This document shows, piece after piece, positions 9,201 to 16,015 of a DNA stretch of 64,000 nucleotides; position 1 is the first letter of the stretch; each line of letters begins with the position of its first letter. Source of the stretch: Heterotrichella gracilis (lineage: Eukaryota; Sar; Xanthophyceae; Tribonematales; Xanthonemataceae); contig JAULBX010011099.1 of assembly GCA_032358255.1 (NCBI GenBank), forward strand, positions 496,001 to 560,000. Direction: 5' to 3'. The notes under the pieces are model-generated. The model did not search any database. It was not told the origin of the DNA and saw only the letters and a program-made list of their open reading frames with translations. A program made the translations under genes and the position numbers.

Positions 9201-9830
9201 TCCACGGCAGTTTCTGTGGGCAGTTCCGGAACTATTTTCGCCTATGCTGTAAATCCATGTGGCGTGTCGAATCCCGCAACACTCAACGTAACTTCCTATG
9301 CAACTCCTGTTATAACCATCAGCACAAGCCAGGGAACATTTTGTTTAAATGAAACTTTTACACTTTCCGGCAACGGAAGCAACGGCAATTATCTATGGAC
9401 AGGTCCCGCTCCTTTTACCAGTTCGGATTCCACGGCCATCATTACCGCGACAAGCCAGGCTCAATCGGGAAATTACATTTTAGGGGGCGCGACCAATTAT
9501 GGCGCTATTACCTGCCAGGCAAAGCCTGATACGGTCAGTATAATAATTGATCAATGCCTCGGATTTGAAACCATCGCCACAGAACAAGATCTTCTTACGC
9601 TTCTTCCAAATCCATGCGAAGGTGTATTTACAATTCGCATGGATTACGAGGAAAAATTAATTCTCGAGATCTTTAATTCAGCGGGACAAATAGTAGTTCC
9701 TTCGCACACTTTTTCAAACAACATGGAGATCAACCTCCGTACATGCCCTCCTGGCGTTTATTTTGTTAAAGTGATCCGGCAGAACAAACTCCCTGTTACA
9801 AAAAAACTGATCATTGGGAACCGCGATTAG
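6237..9830 (+). CDS. T9SS-sorted protein with DFDPS propeller repeats
   Basis: A 1197-residue secreted protein. The signal peptide covers residues 1-19 (ending LLLSQA). About 940 residues of repeats follow, each with a GNxYVxGxF strand, a DFDPSPATATL signature and an (F/I)xAKYxxxGNYxWA strand. I count about a dozen DFDPS-type units, consistent with SBBP/NHL-like beta-propeller blades. A PKD-like domain (about 940-1030, SYSWNFPSGWSG), a second Ig-like domain to about 1110, and a type A sorting domain (about 1120-1197; LLPNPCEG, GVYFVKV) complete it. It likely sits on the cell surface; substrate or ligand unknown. The DFDPS turn has the acidic and Ser/Pro pattern of a calcium-binding loop, but that is only a suggestion. 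Confidence 0.85.
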   Translation: MKIKVLFTFLFHTALLLSQAPVYQWSKSIGYGIGTTFGTYVGGNFIETDGLGNMYVCGDFAGTIDLDPGPGRMTFGAAGADDIYIAKYNTSGNLNWAFKLGGIQSEHVTAMKMDPLGNIYITGSYSAIVDFDPSPSNFNLNAGNSRNIFFAKYTSSGTLVWVKNLETIGMGAPWSSGMDIQVDNSRNVFLCGYFQMTVDFDPSPATATLTAMTVFDDFIAKYDSLGNYVWAKQFAFSNSNSNCKKLNVMPSGDVIVAGEFNGANEDFDPSAATTTLSSTGGGIYFAKFSTSGNFVWVKQLGPNAGGGVSDLTIDTSGNIYLSGVYMAGWAYIAKYDNNGNNTWIRNNIGNGTWVTNCNHLLVNSTSGDVYVTGEFTGTGDFDPSPATANLTGVGGPDIFIAKYTSLGNYVWANSFGDGSPDAGYDLAFGLNNSIAVTGMFNCLVDFDPSVQTSTIIPQGGSMFVAGYNQTNGSYVSVFSLAGAWGGDDFINDIAKDASDNIIVAGYFEGNVDFDPSPAYQIKAATGIACFSPGHDIFFGKYSNQGSLLWMKTIGGIGAETIGEVETDNSGNIYLAGTFSSTADFDPSGAVATLTAFTNNFDTYIAKYDSQGNYLWALNFGGPSYSPVTDMKVGNNTIYVTGNLQGAMDFDPSPGTATLSPTGGADAFIAAYDLNGNYLWAKKAASGVSAFSYALAIDYSGDLYIAGNFASTCDFDPSTGTATLAAQNGNYDGFIAKYDAAGNYLWARSFSGPGSETGQILEPDASGNITLLAQFQYTTTFTSPSNTITLSSNPPYIWFNSIGKYDANGNLLWMNNLGKIITTAVICDSLDNLLLIGGFGGTNDFDPSSATGNVTSIGLSDMFVAKYTSSGNYLSAINMGGTGGAFPKAAFITKQGDLYVGGGYRDTIDFDPGTPQAMMGSYKGYPYTYDAFLARYYACNFPPVNTQTISGNVINCMGTSASYSLGNISGAASYSWNFPSGWSGTGSSNSTAVSVGSSGTIFAYAVNPCGVSNPATLNVTSYATPVITISTSQGTFCLNETFTLSGNGSNGNYLWTGPAPFTSSDSTAIITATSQAQSGNYILGGATNYGAITCQAKPDTVSIIIDQCLGFETIATEQDLLTLLPNPCEGVFTIRMDYEEKLILEIFNSAGQIVVPSHTFSNNMEINLRTCPPGVYFVKVIRQNKLPVTKKLIIGNRD

Positions 9831-10130
9831 CTGAGGGTTTAACTTGGGGGTCTTTACAGCACTCTTTAAAGCGTGCAACAACACACAGCTATTATAAAGG
9901 CAAACGCCCGCGTAAGAGGCCTGTGCATAGAAGTGGTGAAATTACGGATTGGGAGAAGGTGACGGGCACATTTTATTTTTAACTTCGGACACGGGCTTCC
10001 TTAACCGCCGGTGACCATTGAAAAAGGGGGCGGCGCCAGTTGGCAAAACCGTTATTTGCGGCAATCTGCAAGGACGGACTAACATACATCAAGACTTGCA
10101 CATTTACTCTAATTTCATTAACTTCGGACT
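9831..10130. other. Gene-free accessory spacer
   Basis: 300 bp without a credible gene. It contains GC-rich patches (for example around 10025-10045, GGCGCCAGTTG, whose complement CAACTGGCGCC occurs near 6040 after the PIN toxin gene). The 11-mer TAACTTCGGAC occurs twice (9980-9990 and 10119-10129), and the second copy, a near -7 box, abuts the small gene at 10131. The composition resembles the junctions of mobile cassettes rather than ordinary promoter DNA. Confidence 0.35.
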
Positions 10131-10286
10131 ATGAAACCTACCTTAAAAAAATCAAAAAAGGGACAGTCTTTAAGAGAGAAAATTCTTAAATCTCTTATGG
10201 CTTCCTTTAAAATTGAGGGCATAGATATTCCACTTAACGTTGCGGAAAAGAAACTCAAAAAGGTCGAACTTAATTTGGGAAAATAG
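10131..10286 (+). CDS. Probable class I Fic antitoxin (VbhA/YhfG-like), 51 residues
   Basis: A short lysine-rich protein of 51 codons. Its centre reads LREKILKSLMASFKIEGIDI and contains SFKIEG (Ser25 to Gly30). This fits the (S/T)xxxE(G/N) inhibition motif by which small antitoxins such as VbhA place a glutamate into the ATP site of Fic enzymes. It lies tail-to-tail with the Fic gene and overlaps it by 17 bp, which is unusual because such antitoxins are normally encoded immediately upstream on the same strand. The near -7 sequence TAACTTCG at 10119-10126 would leave almost no leader. The antitoxin role is inferred from the motif plus the neighbour; homology was not tested. Confidence 0.6.
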   Translation: MKPTLKKSKKGQSLREKILKSLMASFKIEGIDIPLNVAEKKLKKVELNLGK

Positions 10287-10857
10287 ATTCAATAAACTGC
10301 ATCATTTTTGAATAATCTTTCTTAGCGCAATTCTGGACGGCTTCAACGTACTTTTCAAATTCCTTCTTACCAACTTTTTCAAAATGTAAGCCTTCGTAAC
10401 CGGCTTTTCTGCACATCAGGTTGGCTAGCAAACGAGCAGTTCGACCATTACCTTCACGAAATGGATGTATGAATAAAAGTTCTCCGTGAACAATTGCTAT
10501 ATCTTGAATTAGCTCTTCTTTACTGGAGTATTTGTTTTTCAACTTGGATAGAATTTCTTTTTCGAAATCGGACATTGCTTCAGGAAGAAACTTCGCTGCT
10601 GCAAAGGGAAATCCAGCTTTAGACACATTCACATTTCTTAATTTACCTGCGAATGAGTACAAATGTTTCAAGGCTTCCTTATGCAAGTTTAAAATATACT
10701 TTGTATTAAATTTTGTTCGCGCTGACAGACTTTCAGTGAAATAAATTTCTGCTTGTAAAAATCCTTCAAACTCAGACTCATTAATTTGTTTTTCCGTATT
10801 TAGCCCTAATAAATTTGGTAAAACTTCTCCTTGACTATCTGGTGAATAATATTTCAT
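10270..10857 (-). CDS. Fic/DOC family AMP-transferase-like protein
   Basis: A Fic-fold enzyme. The full active-site motif HPFREGNGRTAR (residues 131-142) carries the catalytic His, the phosphate-binding GNGR and the acidic metal ligand, so an active nucleotidyl (usually AMP) transferase is expected. The N-terminus MKYYSPDSQGEVLPNLLGL and FPFAAAKFLPEAM match the short bacterial Fic group. No internal (S/T)xxxE(G/N) inhibitory helix was found, which points to control in trans. An upstream ATG at 10947 extends the frame by 30 residues. The promoter-like TTTTG, 21 bp, TATATTTA reading on this strand (box at 10872-10879) puts the transcript start just before the ATG at 10857, giving 195 residues. 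The target protein is unknown. Confidence 0.85.
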   Translation of the reverse strand: MKYYSPDSQGEVLPNLLGLNTEKQINESEFEGFLQAEIYFTESLSARTKFNTKYILNLHKEALKHLYSFAGKLRNVNVSKAGFPFAAAKFLPEAMSDFEKEILSKLKNKYSSKEELIQDIAIVHGELLFIHPFREGNGRTARLLANLMCRKAGYEGLHFEKVGKKEFEKYVEAVQNCAKKDYSKMMQFIESIFPN

Positions 10858-10871
10858 CAAGACAAATAGCC

Positions 10872-10879
10872 TAAATATA
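10872..10879 (-). promoter_or_regulatory. -7 box for fic
   Basis: On the minus strand TATATTTA (7 of 8 to TAnnTTTG) follows TTTTG at a 21-bp spacing. It lies 14 bp upstream of the preferred fic start. Confidence 0.45.
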
Positions 10880-10929
10880 CAGTCATTAACAGCACCTACC
10901 CAAAAGGTGGGGTTTCGTGTTCCAAAGAC

Positions 10930-10980
10930 AGTTTTGTGGTAAATCAAACATTAGTTTTTCAAATCAAGTTTTGTGGTAAA
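10930..10980. repeat. 14-bp direct repeat upstream of fic
   Basis: AGTTTTGTGGTAAA occurs at 10930-10943 and again at 10967-10980, 37 bp apart. It may be an operator or the edge of a small duplication; nothing in the sequence decides which. Confidence 0.5.
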
Positions 10981-10983
10981 AGT

Positions 10984-11005
10984 CCCGCCCTTCGGGTAGC
11001 TGCAA
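10984..11005. other. Cassette-like junction 1
   Basis: A small hairpin CCCG-ccctt-CGGG runs directly into TAGCTGCAA (10997-11005). The same arrangement, a 4-bp GC stem with a 5-base loop followed by TAGCTGCAA, recurs at 11537-11566. Interpreted as a possible recombination-site remnant; see findings. Confidence 0.35.
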
Positions 11006-11015
11006 AACGTTAATT

Positions 11016-11252
11016 CTAGTATAAACTAATTTTAGAAAGATATTTATTAAATCTTCTAATATTCTGAATTTCATTTACTGCGTAGGTTTTTTTAGTAGCT
11101 TTAAAAATAACCTCTTCATAATAATACTTTTCATAATAATAAAGATCAAAAATAAAATACTTTGTACTAATTGTTGCCAGGTGTTCACCTCTAAGCGCAA
11201 GTACAAGCCTAATTGCTTCTAAATTAATTTTACTAAAGTCAATCCTTTCCAT
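11016..11252 (-). CDS. Small hypothetical protein, 78 residues
   Basis: Not recognised. The predicted product is 78 residues, rich in Tyr, Ile, Lys and Phe, with an aromatic centre (FDLYYYEKYYYEEV). It has no signal peptide or obvious membrane segment. An exact -7 box (TAACTTTG on this strand, 11266-11273) lies 13 bp before the ATG, which favours a real gene. It stands between two cassette-like junctions, upstream of fic on the same strand but with its own promoter. Base composition is more AT-rich than neighbouring housekeeping genes. Confidence 0.5.
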   Translation of the reverse strand: MERIDFSKINLEAIRLVLALRGEHLATISTKYFIFDLYYYEKYYYEEVIFKATKKTYAVNEIQNIRRFNKYLSKISLY

Positions 11253-11570
11253 TTTTGAACTTTTTCAAAGTTAAATTATCATTCACTAAATATTCTACTA
11301 GTAGTTCTAACCACTTAATTATTAGGCAACTAAAAAAACGGAAAAATCCGTGAAATATTATTTATGGTTATAGCTTTTGTGCACAGATAATGTTACATTT
11401 AATTTTATGTACTAATAATTACAAACGTTTGTAAGTGTTTGTTTATAGTCTGTGTAGGGCGCACTAAACATAACAGCAAATTCGCGTCCATTTTTTGCGA
11501 GTTAGCGCTCAAATGCGTAACTTGGACAAACAAAAACGGCAAGTAGCCGCATTCCGTTAGCTGCAATAAT
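11253..11570. other. Gene-free accessory spacer with cassette-like junction 2
   Basis: 318 bp. It contains the -7 box of the 78-residue gene (11266-11273, minus strand). Near its right end is a hairpin CGGC-aagta-GCCG (11537-11549) followed by TAGCTGCAA at 11558-11566, only a few bases before the next ATG. No open frame is credible. Between 11470 and 11520 there are several short inverted segments, but no clean fold could be drawn by eye. Confidence 0.4.
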
Positions 11571-13559
11571 ATGAGACACTATACAACTATACTTACATTA
11601 CTTTTAGCAACAACTGCTTTCGGCCAAAACAAAGACAGACGAGCGGAACTTTACATTGAAGGTAGAGTGAATGAAATTTCTGTTTCACCAAACGAGGAAA
11701 TTTGGTTGGTGACAGCTATTGGCAACACCTACTTTACTAACAATATTGATTCAAACTGGCATTACGGACAACCCTTATTTGAAAAGACAGATGATTATAG
11801 TTATTACAGCCCTATCCTTGAAAGAATTTCATTCTTCAATAACGACACTGCGATTTTAACAGGCTATATTTCACTCAACAAAAAGGAATCAAGACAAAAC
11901 GGTTATTACTTAACAAAAGACGCTGGCAAAACATGGAAACCACTGGACTATGGTGGTGATTCATGGATTTACACAATCCATACAGACAAAAATGGAAATG
12001 CTTGGATGGGTGGCTTACAAAAGGAACTTTACTATTCCAATAACTTTGGACAGAGTTGGACAACTTTTAAATTGCCTTACAAATCATCGGATAGAACATA
12101 CGGCATCAATATGAGCAATTCAAAAAGTGGAATTGCAAGTTCAGACCATAACGAAATAATTATAACTGAGGACAATTGGAAAACAGTGTCCTACATAAAA
12201 ACACCATTAGACCAAAAGAAGTATCAACCCGATGAATCAAGGGGCTATGTTGAAGATAGAATTTCTAAAATACTTAAATGGAATAACAACATTGTGGTAA
12301 ATCAAAACGGACACATTTTCTATTCAGATGCAAGCAACATAGAGTGGAAATCTTTCCCAATTCCAATTATTGACTTTGAAATTGATCTTGATTCTAAAGA
12401 ACTTTTTGCAGTTACCGATAGCTTAAAAATTATTGTCTTCTCAAACCCAACAACATTTCAAACAACCACCGACAAACGTCTGTCTGGTTTTCCGATTGAC
12501 ATTAAAGTTGTAAATCATTCCTTGTTTGCAGTTTGTAATGGATACGAGGTTTACAAAGCAAATAAAAACGTATTAACTCATTCAATTCCTTATACAACCG
12601 ATAAGGAAATTTCGGAGCCAAGCATCGTAAAAAAATTCTCAAAATTGACATGGGGCATTAGCGGCAATCAAATATATTTGGCAGAGGACAATCAGCAAAA
12701 TTGGTATAGAGAAAATGCTCTTGAATTTGGCGTTGCGGATTTTATTTTATTAAGTGACAGCATAGCTATTTTGTGGGACGGTGCAAAAAATAATTATCTC
12801 TATTCACTTAGTGACCACTGTCCAAAAATTTATTTTCCTGCTGACCCAATCAAAAGTTTTTTAACGTTCCCAATCAAATCTTTTTCAATCAATTCAGGTA
12901 GTCGAGGTTGTTTTCATAGTTCAAATAATGAAGTCAGATACAAGAGGGCTGATGATTCAACTTTTGCAACTTCAAGTTTATCAATAAATCATTACCAAGA
13001 CAAAGAACCCTCAACTTTTAAGAACAAAGTTAAGAGCAGTCAACTCTCAAGTGTTTTGATTTCTATTAATTCAAATCCTTCCGCAATTCCTTCATTGAAT
13101 GATTTTCAAATTACAGAGAAGGACAAGAAAAACTATTTGACAATGGTAGACAAGCAACTTAAAAACAAAGAGGAGGATTATTTAAGCAGAAAGAAAAAAA
13201 TCAACAAGGAATTTTATTATTCTGTTCCAGCTATGCTTGACACTTTAAATAATTCAATCATTACAAAAATATTAGACCAAAGAGAAAGTGTATGGAGCAC
13301 AACAAGTAATTGGTTTACTATTCAAGTTATTAATCAAAACAGCGACACTCTCAACATCTCAAGAAATTATTATGTAAACACTTTGCCATGGAATCTACCT
13401 TGGAAATATGAATACAAAGGACTAAATTTTAACTGTTACAATGTTGAGTTTTCGAAATTCATTAACGCTTGCCTACCAGACAATTTTATGGACAAAGAAG
13501 TATTTGATAACAGAATCTTAATTATGCAAATCGCTGACTACTTATACAACAAGTCATGA
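11571..13559 (+). CDS. Secreted orphan protein with BNR/Asp-box repeats
   Basis: 662 residues with a signal peptide (1-18, MRHYTTILTLLLATTAFG). The N-terminal two thirds look like a beta-propeller with Asp-box motifs TKDAGKTW and SNNFGQSW and related strands, as found in Ycf48-like and sialidase-like propellers; no sialidase catalytic residues were identified. The C-terminal part (about 500-662) is charged and mostly helical (TEKDKKNYLTMVDKQLKNK) and is not recognised. There is no T9SS sorting domain, unlike the other large secreted proteins here. The start lies 5 bp after TAGCTGCAA, and the end is followed within 35 bp by GCCGCTAAC (13591-13599). The gene is therefore framed like a mobile cassette. 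Function unknown. Confidence 0.75.
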   Translation: MRHYTTILTLLLATTAFGQNKDRRAELYIEGRVNEISVSPNEEIWLVTAIGNTYFTNNIDSNWHYGQPLFEKTDDYSYYSPILERISFFNNDTAILTGYISLNKKESRQNGYYLTKDAGKTWKPLDYGGDSWIYTIHTDKNGNAWMGGLQKELYYSNNFGQSWTTFKLPYKSSDRTYGINMSNSKSGIASSDHNEIIITEDNWKTVSYIKTPLDQKKYQPDESRGYVEDRISKILKWNNNIVVNQNGHIFYSDASNIEWKSFPIPIIDFEIDLDSKELFAVTDSLKIIVFSNPTTFQTTTDKRLSGFPIDIKVVNHSLFAVCNGYEVYKANKNVLTHSIPYTTDKEISEPSIVKKFSKLTWGISGNQIYLAEDNQQNWYRENALEFGVADFILLSDSIAILWDGAKNNYLYSLSDHCPKIYFPADPIKSFLTFPIKSFSINSGSRGCFHSSNNEVRYKRADDSTFATSSLSINHYQDKEPSTFKNKVKSSQLSSVLISINSNPSAIPSLNDFQITEKDKKNYLTMVDKQLKNKEEDYLSRKKKINKEFYYSVPAMLDTLNNSIITKILDQRESVWSTTSNWFTIQVINQNSDTLNISRNYYVNTLPWNLPWKYEYKGLNFNCYNVEFSKFINACLPDNFMDKEVFDNRILIMQIADYLYNKS

Positions 13560-13982
13560 CGACAGCGTTGACGGATAGAATTACTGCCGCTAACATCATA
13601 GTATCCTAATTGCGGAGAATTTAAAAGCTTAAAAACGTTATTTTATTACGATCTGTTATTTTTTTCATATAAATGAGTAATGGTGTTCTGATTCTGCGCA
13701 AGGGATGCGAAAGGTTTAGCTATTTTAAGCGCCTGCCTCTTGCGCTTAAAAAGCCGCAGCGAAGCGGAGCCTGAAGCAGCCCGGTGGCAAAAGGCTTCCA
13801 GAAATTTTAAAGGCCTTTTGACAGGCGCCCAAAAACAACATTTATCTTTAAATAAGCACAGTGCTTCATAGAAGCATGGGATCAATTATGATAATTTTTC
13901 ATTTTATTAGGTGGATGTACATTCGTACCTTTAAGCTAAAGGAAAGCAACTCAGAGTCAAATTTTTATTCATTTTTAGTAGT
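13560..13982. other. Gene-free region with a GC-rich patch
   Basis: 423 bp. GCCGCTAAC near 13591-13599 is the near complement of GTTAGCTGC at 11557-11564 and marks the likely right edge of the preceding unit. From about 13690 to 13835 there is a conspicuously GC-rich, repeat-like patch with GGCGCC-type inverted segments. It leaves a 79-codon minus-strand frame open that I do not accept as a gene. CCTTTAAGCTAAAGG, a near-palindrome, lies upstream of the VIT gene at about 13930. Confidence 0.4.
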
Positions 13983-14708
13983 ATGACAAACACTCAGAAC
14001 AACACAAAGATCACCATTGACAATTATTTAGACAGTCATTACATACACCGAAGTAATTGGTTGAGGGCCGCAGTGCTGGGTGCCAATGATGGCATCATTT
14101 CAATTTCAAGTTTAGCCATTGGTGTTGCCGCTGCTTCAACAAACAGAGAGCCCATTGTATTGGCAACCGTAGCGGGGCTTGTGGCGGGTGCCTTATCGAT
14201 GGCGGCAGGTGAATATGTTTCGGTGAGTTCGCAAACCGATACCGAAAAAGCCGATATTGAACGAGAGATAAAAGAGCTGAAGGAAATGCCCGAGGAAGAA
14301 TTACAGATCCTGGCTCAAATTTATGAGAAGCGCGGTTTAAAAAAAGAAACCGCTATGCAAGTGGCCATTGAATTAACTCAAAAAGATGCATTGGGCGCAC
14401 ATATTAGAGATGAATTAGGCATTAATGAGATCAGTCAGGCAAATCCTATTCAGGCGGCGATGGCTTCAGGCGCGGCATTTACGGTTGGTGGTTTAATGCC
14501 GCTTTTTGTGGTACTGTTTGCGCCGCTGAAGGGGATGGAATATTGGTTGTATGGTTTTACACTTATTTTTCTGATTGTTTTGGGAACCACGGCTGCAAAA
14601 ACAGGTGGCTCAGGCATTAAAAAAGCCATTTTGCGCATAAGTATTTGGGGAACAATTGCCATGGTGCTTTCTGCCTTAGTGGGTTACTTGTTTGGCGTAA
14701 GTGTTTAA
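13983..14708 (+). CDS. VIT1/CCC1-family iron/manganese transporter
   Basis: A 241-residue inner-membrane protein of the VIT family, thought to move Fe2+ or Mn2+ out of the cytoplasm by proton antiport. The first helix carries LRAAVLGANDGIISISSLAIG, the family hallmark, followed by GLVAGALSMAAGEYVSV. A glutamate-rich cytoplasmic segment (about residues 82-140) contains EREIKELKEMPEEEL and the ALGAHIRDELG sequence, which form the metal-binding domain in characterised homologues. Three C-terminal hydrophobic segments follow. It is monocistronic; the next 400 bp hold no gene. Iron regulation is plausible, but no Fur-like site was identified. Confidence 0.88.
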   Translation: MTNTQNNTKITIDNYLDSHYIHRSNWLRAAVLGANDGIISISSLAIGVAAASTNREPIVLATVAGLVAGALSMAAGEYVSVSSQTDTEKADIEREIKELKEMPEEELQILAQIYEKRGLKKETAMQVAIELTQKDALGAHIRDELGINEISQANPIQAAMASGAAFTVGGLMPLFVVLFAPLKGMEYWLYGFTLIFLIVLGTTAAKTGGSGIKKAILRISIWGTIAMVLSALVGYLFGVSV

Positions 14709-15109
14709 TTGTTTATGGACCAAACCTTGAACAAGGCCTATTGGTATTGACGAATAATGCCATGAGCTGTTCAGTAATTATTGCAGCACTTACTGTATTT
14801 ATTTTAATTCAATTTCTTTTTATTCTTCCTTCCGCTCCGTTTATTTATTTTGCTCAAAGCCTTCTTTTTTAAACTTCGTGTTAAAAGTTCCATGTAGTTG
14901 TAATACCTAAAGTGATAAGGCCTTCACCAAGGTATCAATTATTGGGTCATGCCCGGCGCCTGAAATACTGACGAAAATCAGAGAATACCGCCGGGTTTTT
15001 CATTTTTAGTCTTGTTGTTCATGTGTAACTTAGCTCTAATAAACAATTATAAGAGCTCAGCAAAAAAGATGGAAAACGGTTTTAATAAATACCAGTAAAA
15101 TTTAAGCCT
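14709..15109. other. Gene-free region with structured RNA-like segment and terminator
   Basis: 401 bp without a credible gene. At 14923-14938 a hairpin CCTT-cacc-AAGG sits inside GATA/TATC. At 14952-14995 a long stem CCCGGCG/CGCCGGG with an inner CTGA/TCAG hairpin is followed by TTTTT. The latter is a good intrinsic terminator for the plus strand, either for the VIT gene or for a short transcript that includes the upstream hairpin. Confidence 0.45.
14952..15000 (+). terminator. Intrinsic terminator with compound stem
   Basis: A perfect 7-bp stem CCCGGCG (14952-14958) and CGCCGGG (14989-14995), an inner stem CTGA/TCAG, then five T. It is more than 240 bp after the VIT stop, so it may belong to a separate short transcript. 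Confidence 0.6.
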
Positions 15110-15922
15110 ATGAACGTAAACAAAAAAACAATTGTTGTTACCGGAGGAGGTAATGGCATTGGCAGAGAATTGGTTTTACATTTATTACACAAGGGGGCTA
15201 ATGTGGCCGCGGTAGATATGAGAGAGGAGGCCCTGCTTGAAACCAAAAAATTGGCCGGCGAGCTGGCTTCTCATTTATCGACGCATGTGATGAACATTAC
15301 AGACAAGGAGGCGATTCGTTCTTTTCCTGAGCAGGTTATTAAAGTACACGGCGCGCTTGATGGCCTCATTAATAACGCCGGCATTATACAGCCTTTTGTT
15401 CGTGTCAATGATTTAGAATTTAGTGCCATTGAGCGGGTGATGCAGGTTAATTTTTACGGAACGTTATACATGATCAAAGCCTTTTTGCCACATCTGCTCA
15501 AACGGCCGGAAGCGCATATTGTCAATGTTTCAAGCATGGGTGGTTTTTTGCCGGTGCCCGGCCAAAGTATTTACGGGGCTTCAAAAGCCGCGGTTAAATT
15601 ACTTTCTGAAGCTTTGTATTCTGAATTATTAGATACCAGCATCAAGGTATCGGTTGTTTTTCCGGGGGCTATTGGCACAAACATCACAGCTAATTCAGGT
15701 GTGGCGGGTCCCAGTATTTCTGAGGCGGACATGAAAAAATCTGCCATACGCATGTTACCTGCTTCAAGCGCTGCGGAGTTAATTGTGAAGGGGATGGAGG
15801 CCAATAAAATGAGAATATATGTAGGCAAAGATTCAAATTTTTTAAATTTTCTGTACCGATTAAATCCGGGTTTTGCTACCCGTTTTATTGCGAAACAAAT
15901 GAAGTCATTGTTGCCAAAGTAA
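15110..15922 (+). CDS. Short-chain dehydrogenase/reductase (SDR family)
   Basis: A 270-residue NAD(P)-dependent oxidoreductase of the classical SDR type. Cofactor motif TGGGNGIG at residues 11-18, NNAG at 88-91, and the catalytic set Asn114, Ser142 (VNVSSMGG), Tyr155 and Lys159 (SIYGASKA) are all present, so the enzyme should be active. Asp36 after the second strand (VAAVDM) favours NAD over NADP. The C-terminal helix region (MKKSAIRMLPASSAAELIVKG) resembles SDRs acting on lipid or hydrophobic substrates, but the substrate is unknown. It stands alone, convergent with the kinase gene at 16016-17464. Confidence 0.88.
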   Translation: MNVNKKTIVVTGGGNGIGRELVLHLLHKGANVAAVDMREEALLETKKLAGELASHLSTHVMNITDKEAIRSFPEQVIKVHGALDGLINNAGIIQPFVRVNDLEFSAIERVMQVNFYGTLYMIKAFLPHLLKRPEAHIVNVSSMGGFLPVPGQSIYGASKAAVKLLSEALYSELLDTSIKVSVVFPGAIGTNITANSGVAGPSISEADMKKSAIRMLPASSAAELIVKGMEANKMRIYVGKDSNFLNFLYRLNPGFATRFIAKQMKSLLPK

Positions 15923-16015
15923 TTCCTTAGACGTGTTACATTTGCAGAACATGAGCCTAAATTAATAAAAAACGGAATCAAAAAAACATTCTAAATGTAT
16001 GCCATTTAGTCCGTA

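Noticed and set aside
9158-9352. Small plus-strand frame inside the 1197-residue protein gene
   Set aside because: Out-of-frame shadow of the PKD-like region, without start signals.
10532-10744. 70-codon plus-strand frame inside fic
   Set aside because: Antisense to the conserved Fic coding sequence, without promoter or known features.
10270-10857. Fic protein as a self-inhibited class II or III enzyme
   Set aside because: The nearest internal candidate, ESEFEG, lacks Ser/Thr four residues before the Glu, and the C-terminus has no (S/T)xxxE(G/N) motif.
13646-13885. 79-codon minus-strand frame in the GC-rich patch
   Set aside because: Composition follows the local GC patch and inverted repeats, there is no promoter or ribosome-binding context, and the sequence does not look like a folded protein.
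14645-14872. 75-codon hydrophobic frame overlapping the end of the VIT gene
   Set aside because: It starts inside the VIT coding sequence in another frame and its hydrophobicity comes from T-rich DNA; no independent start signals.
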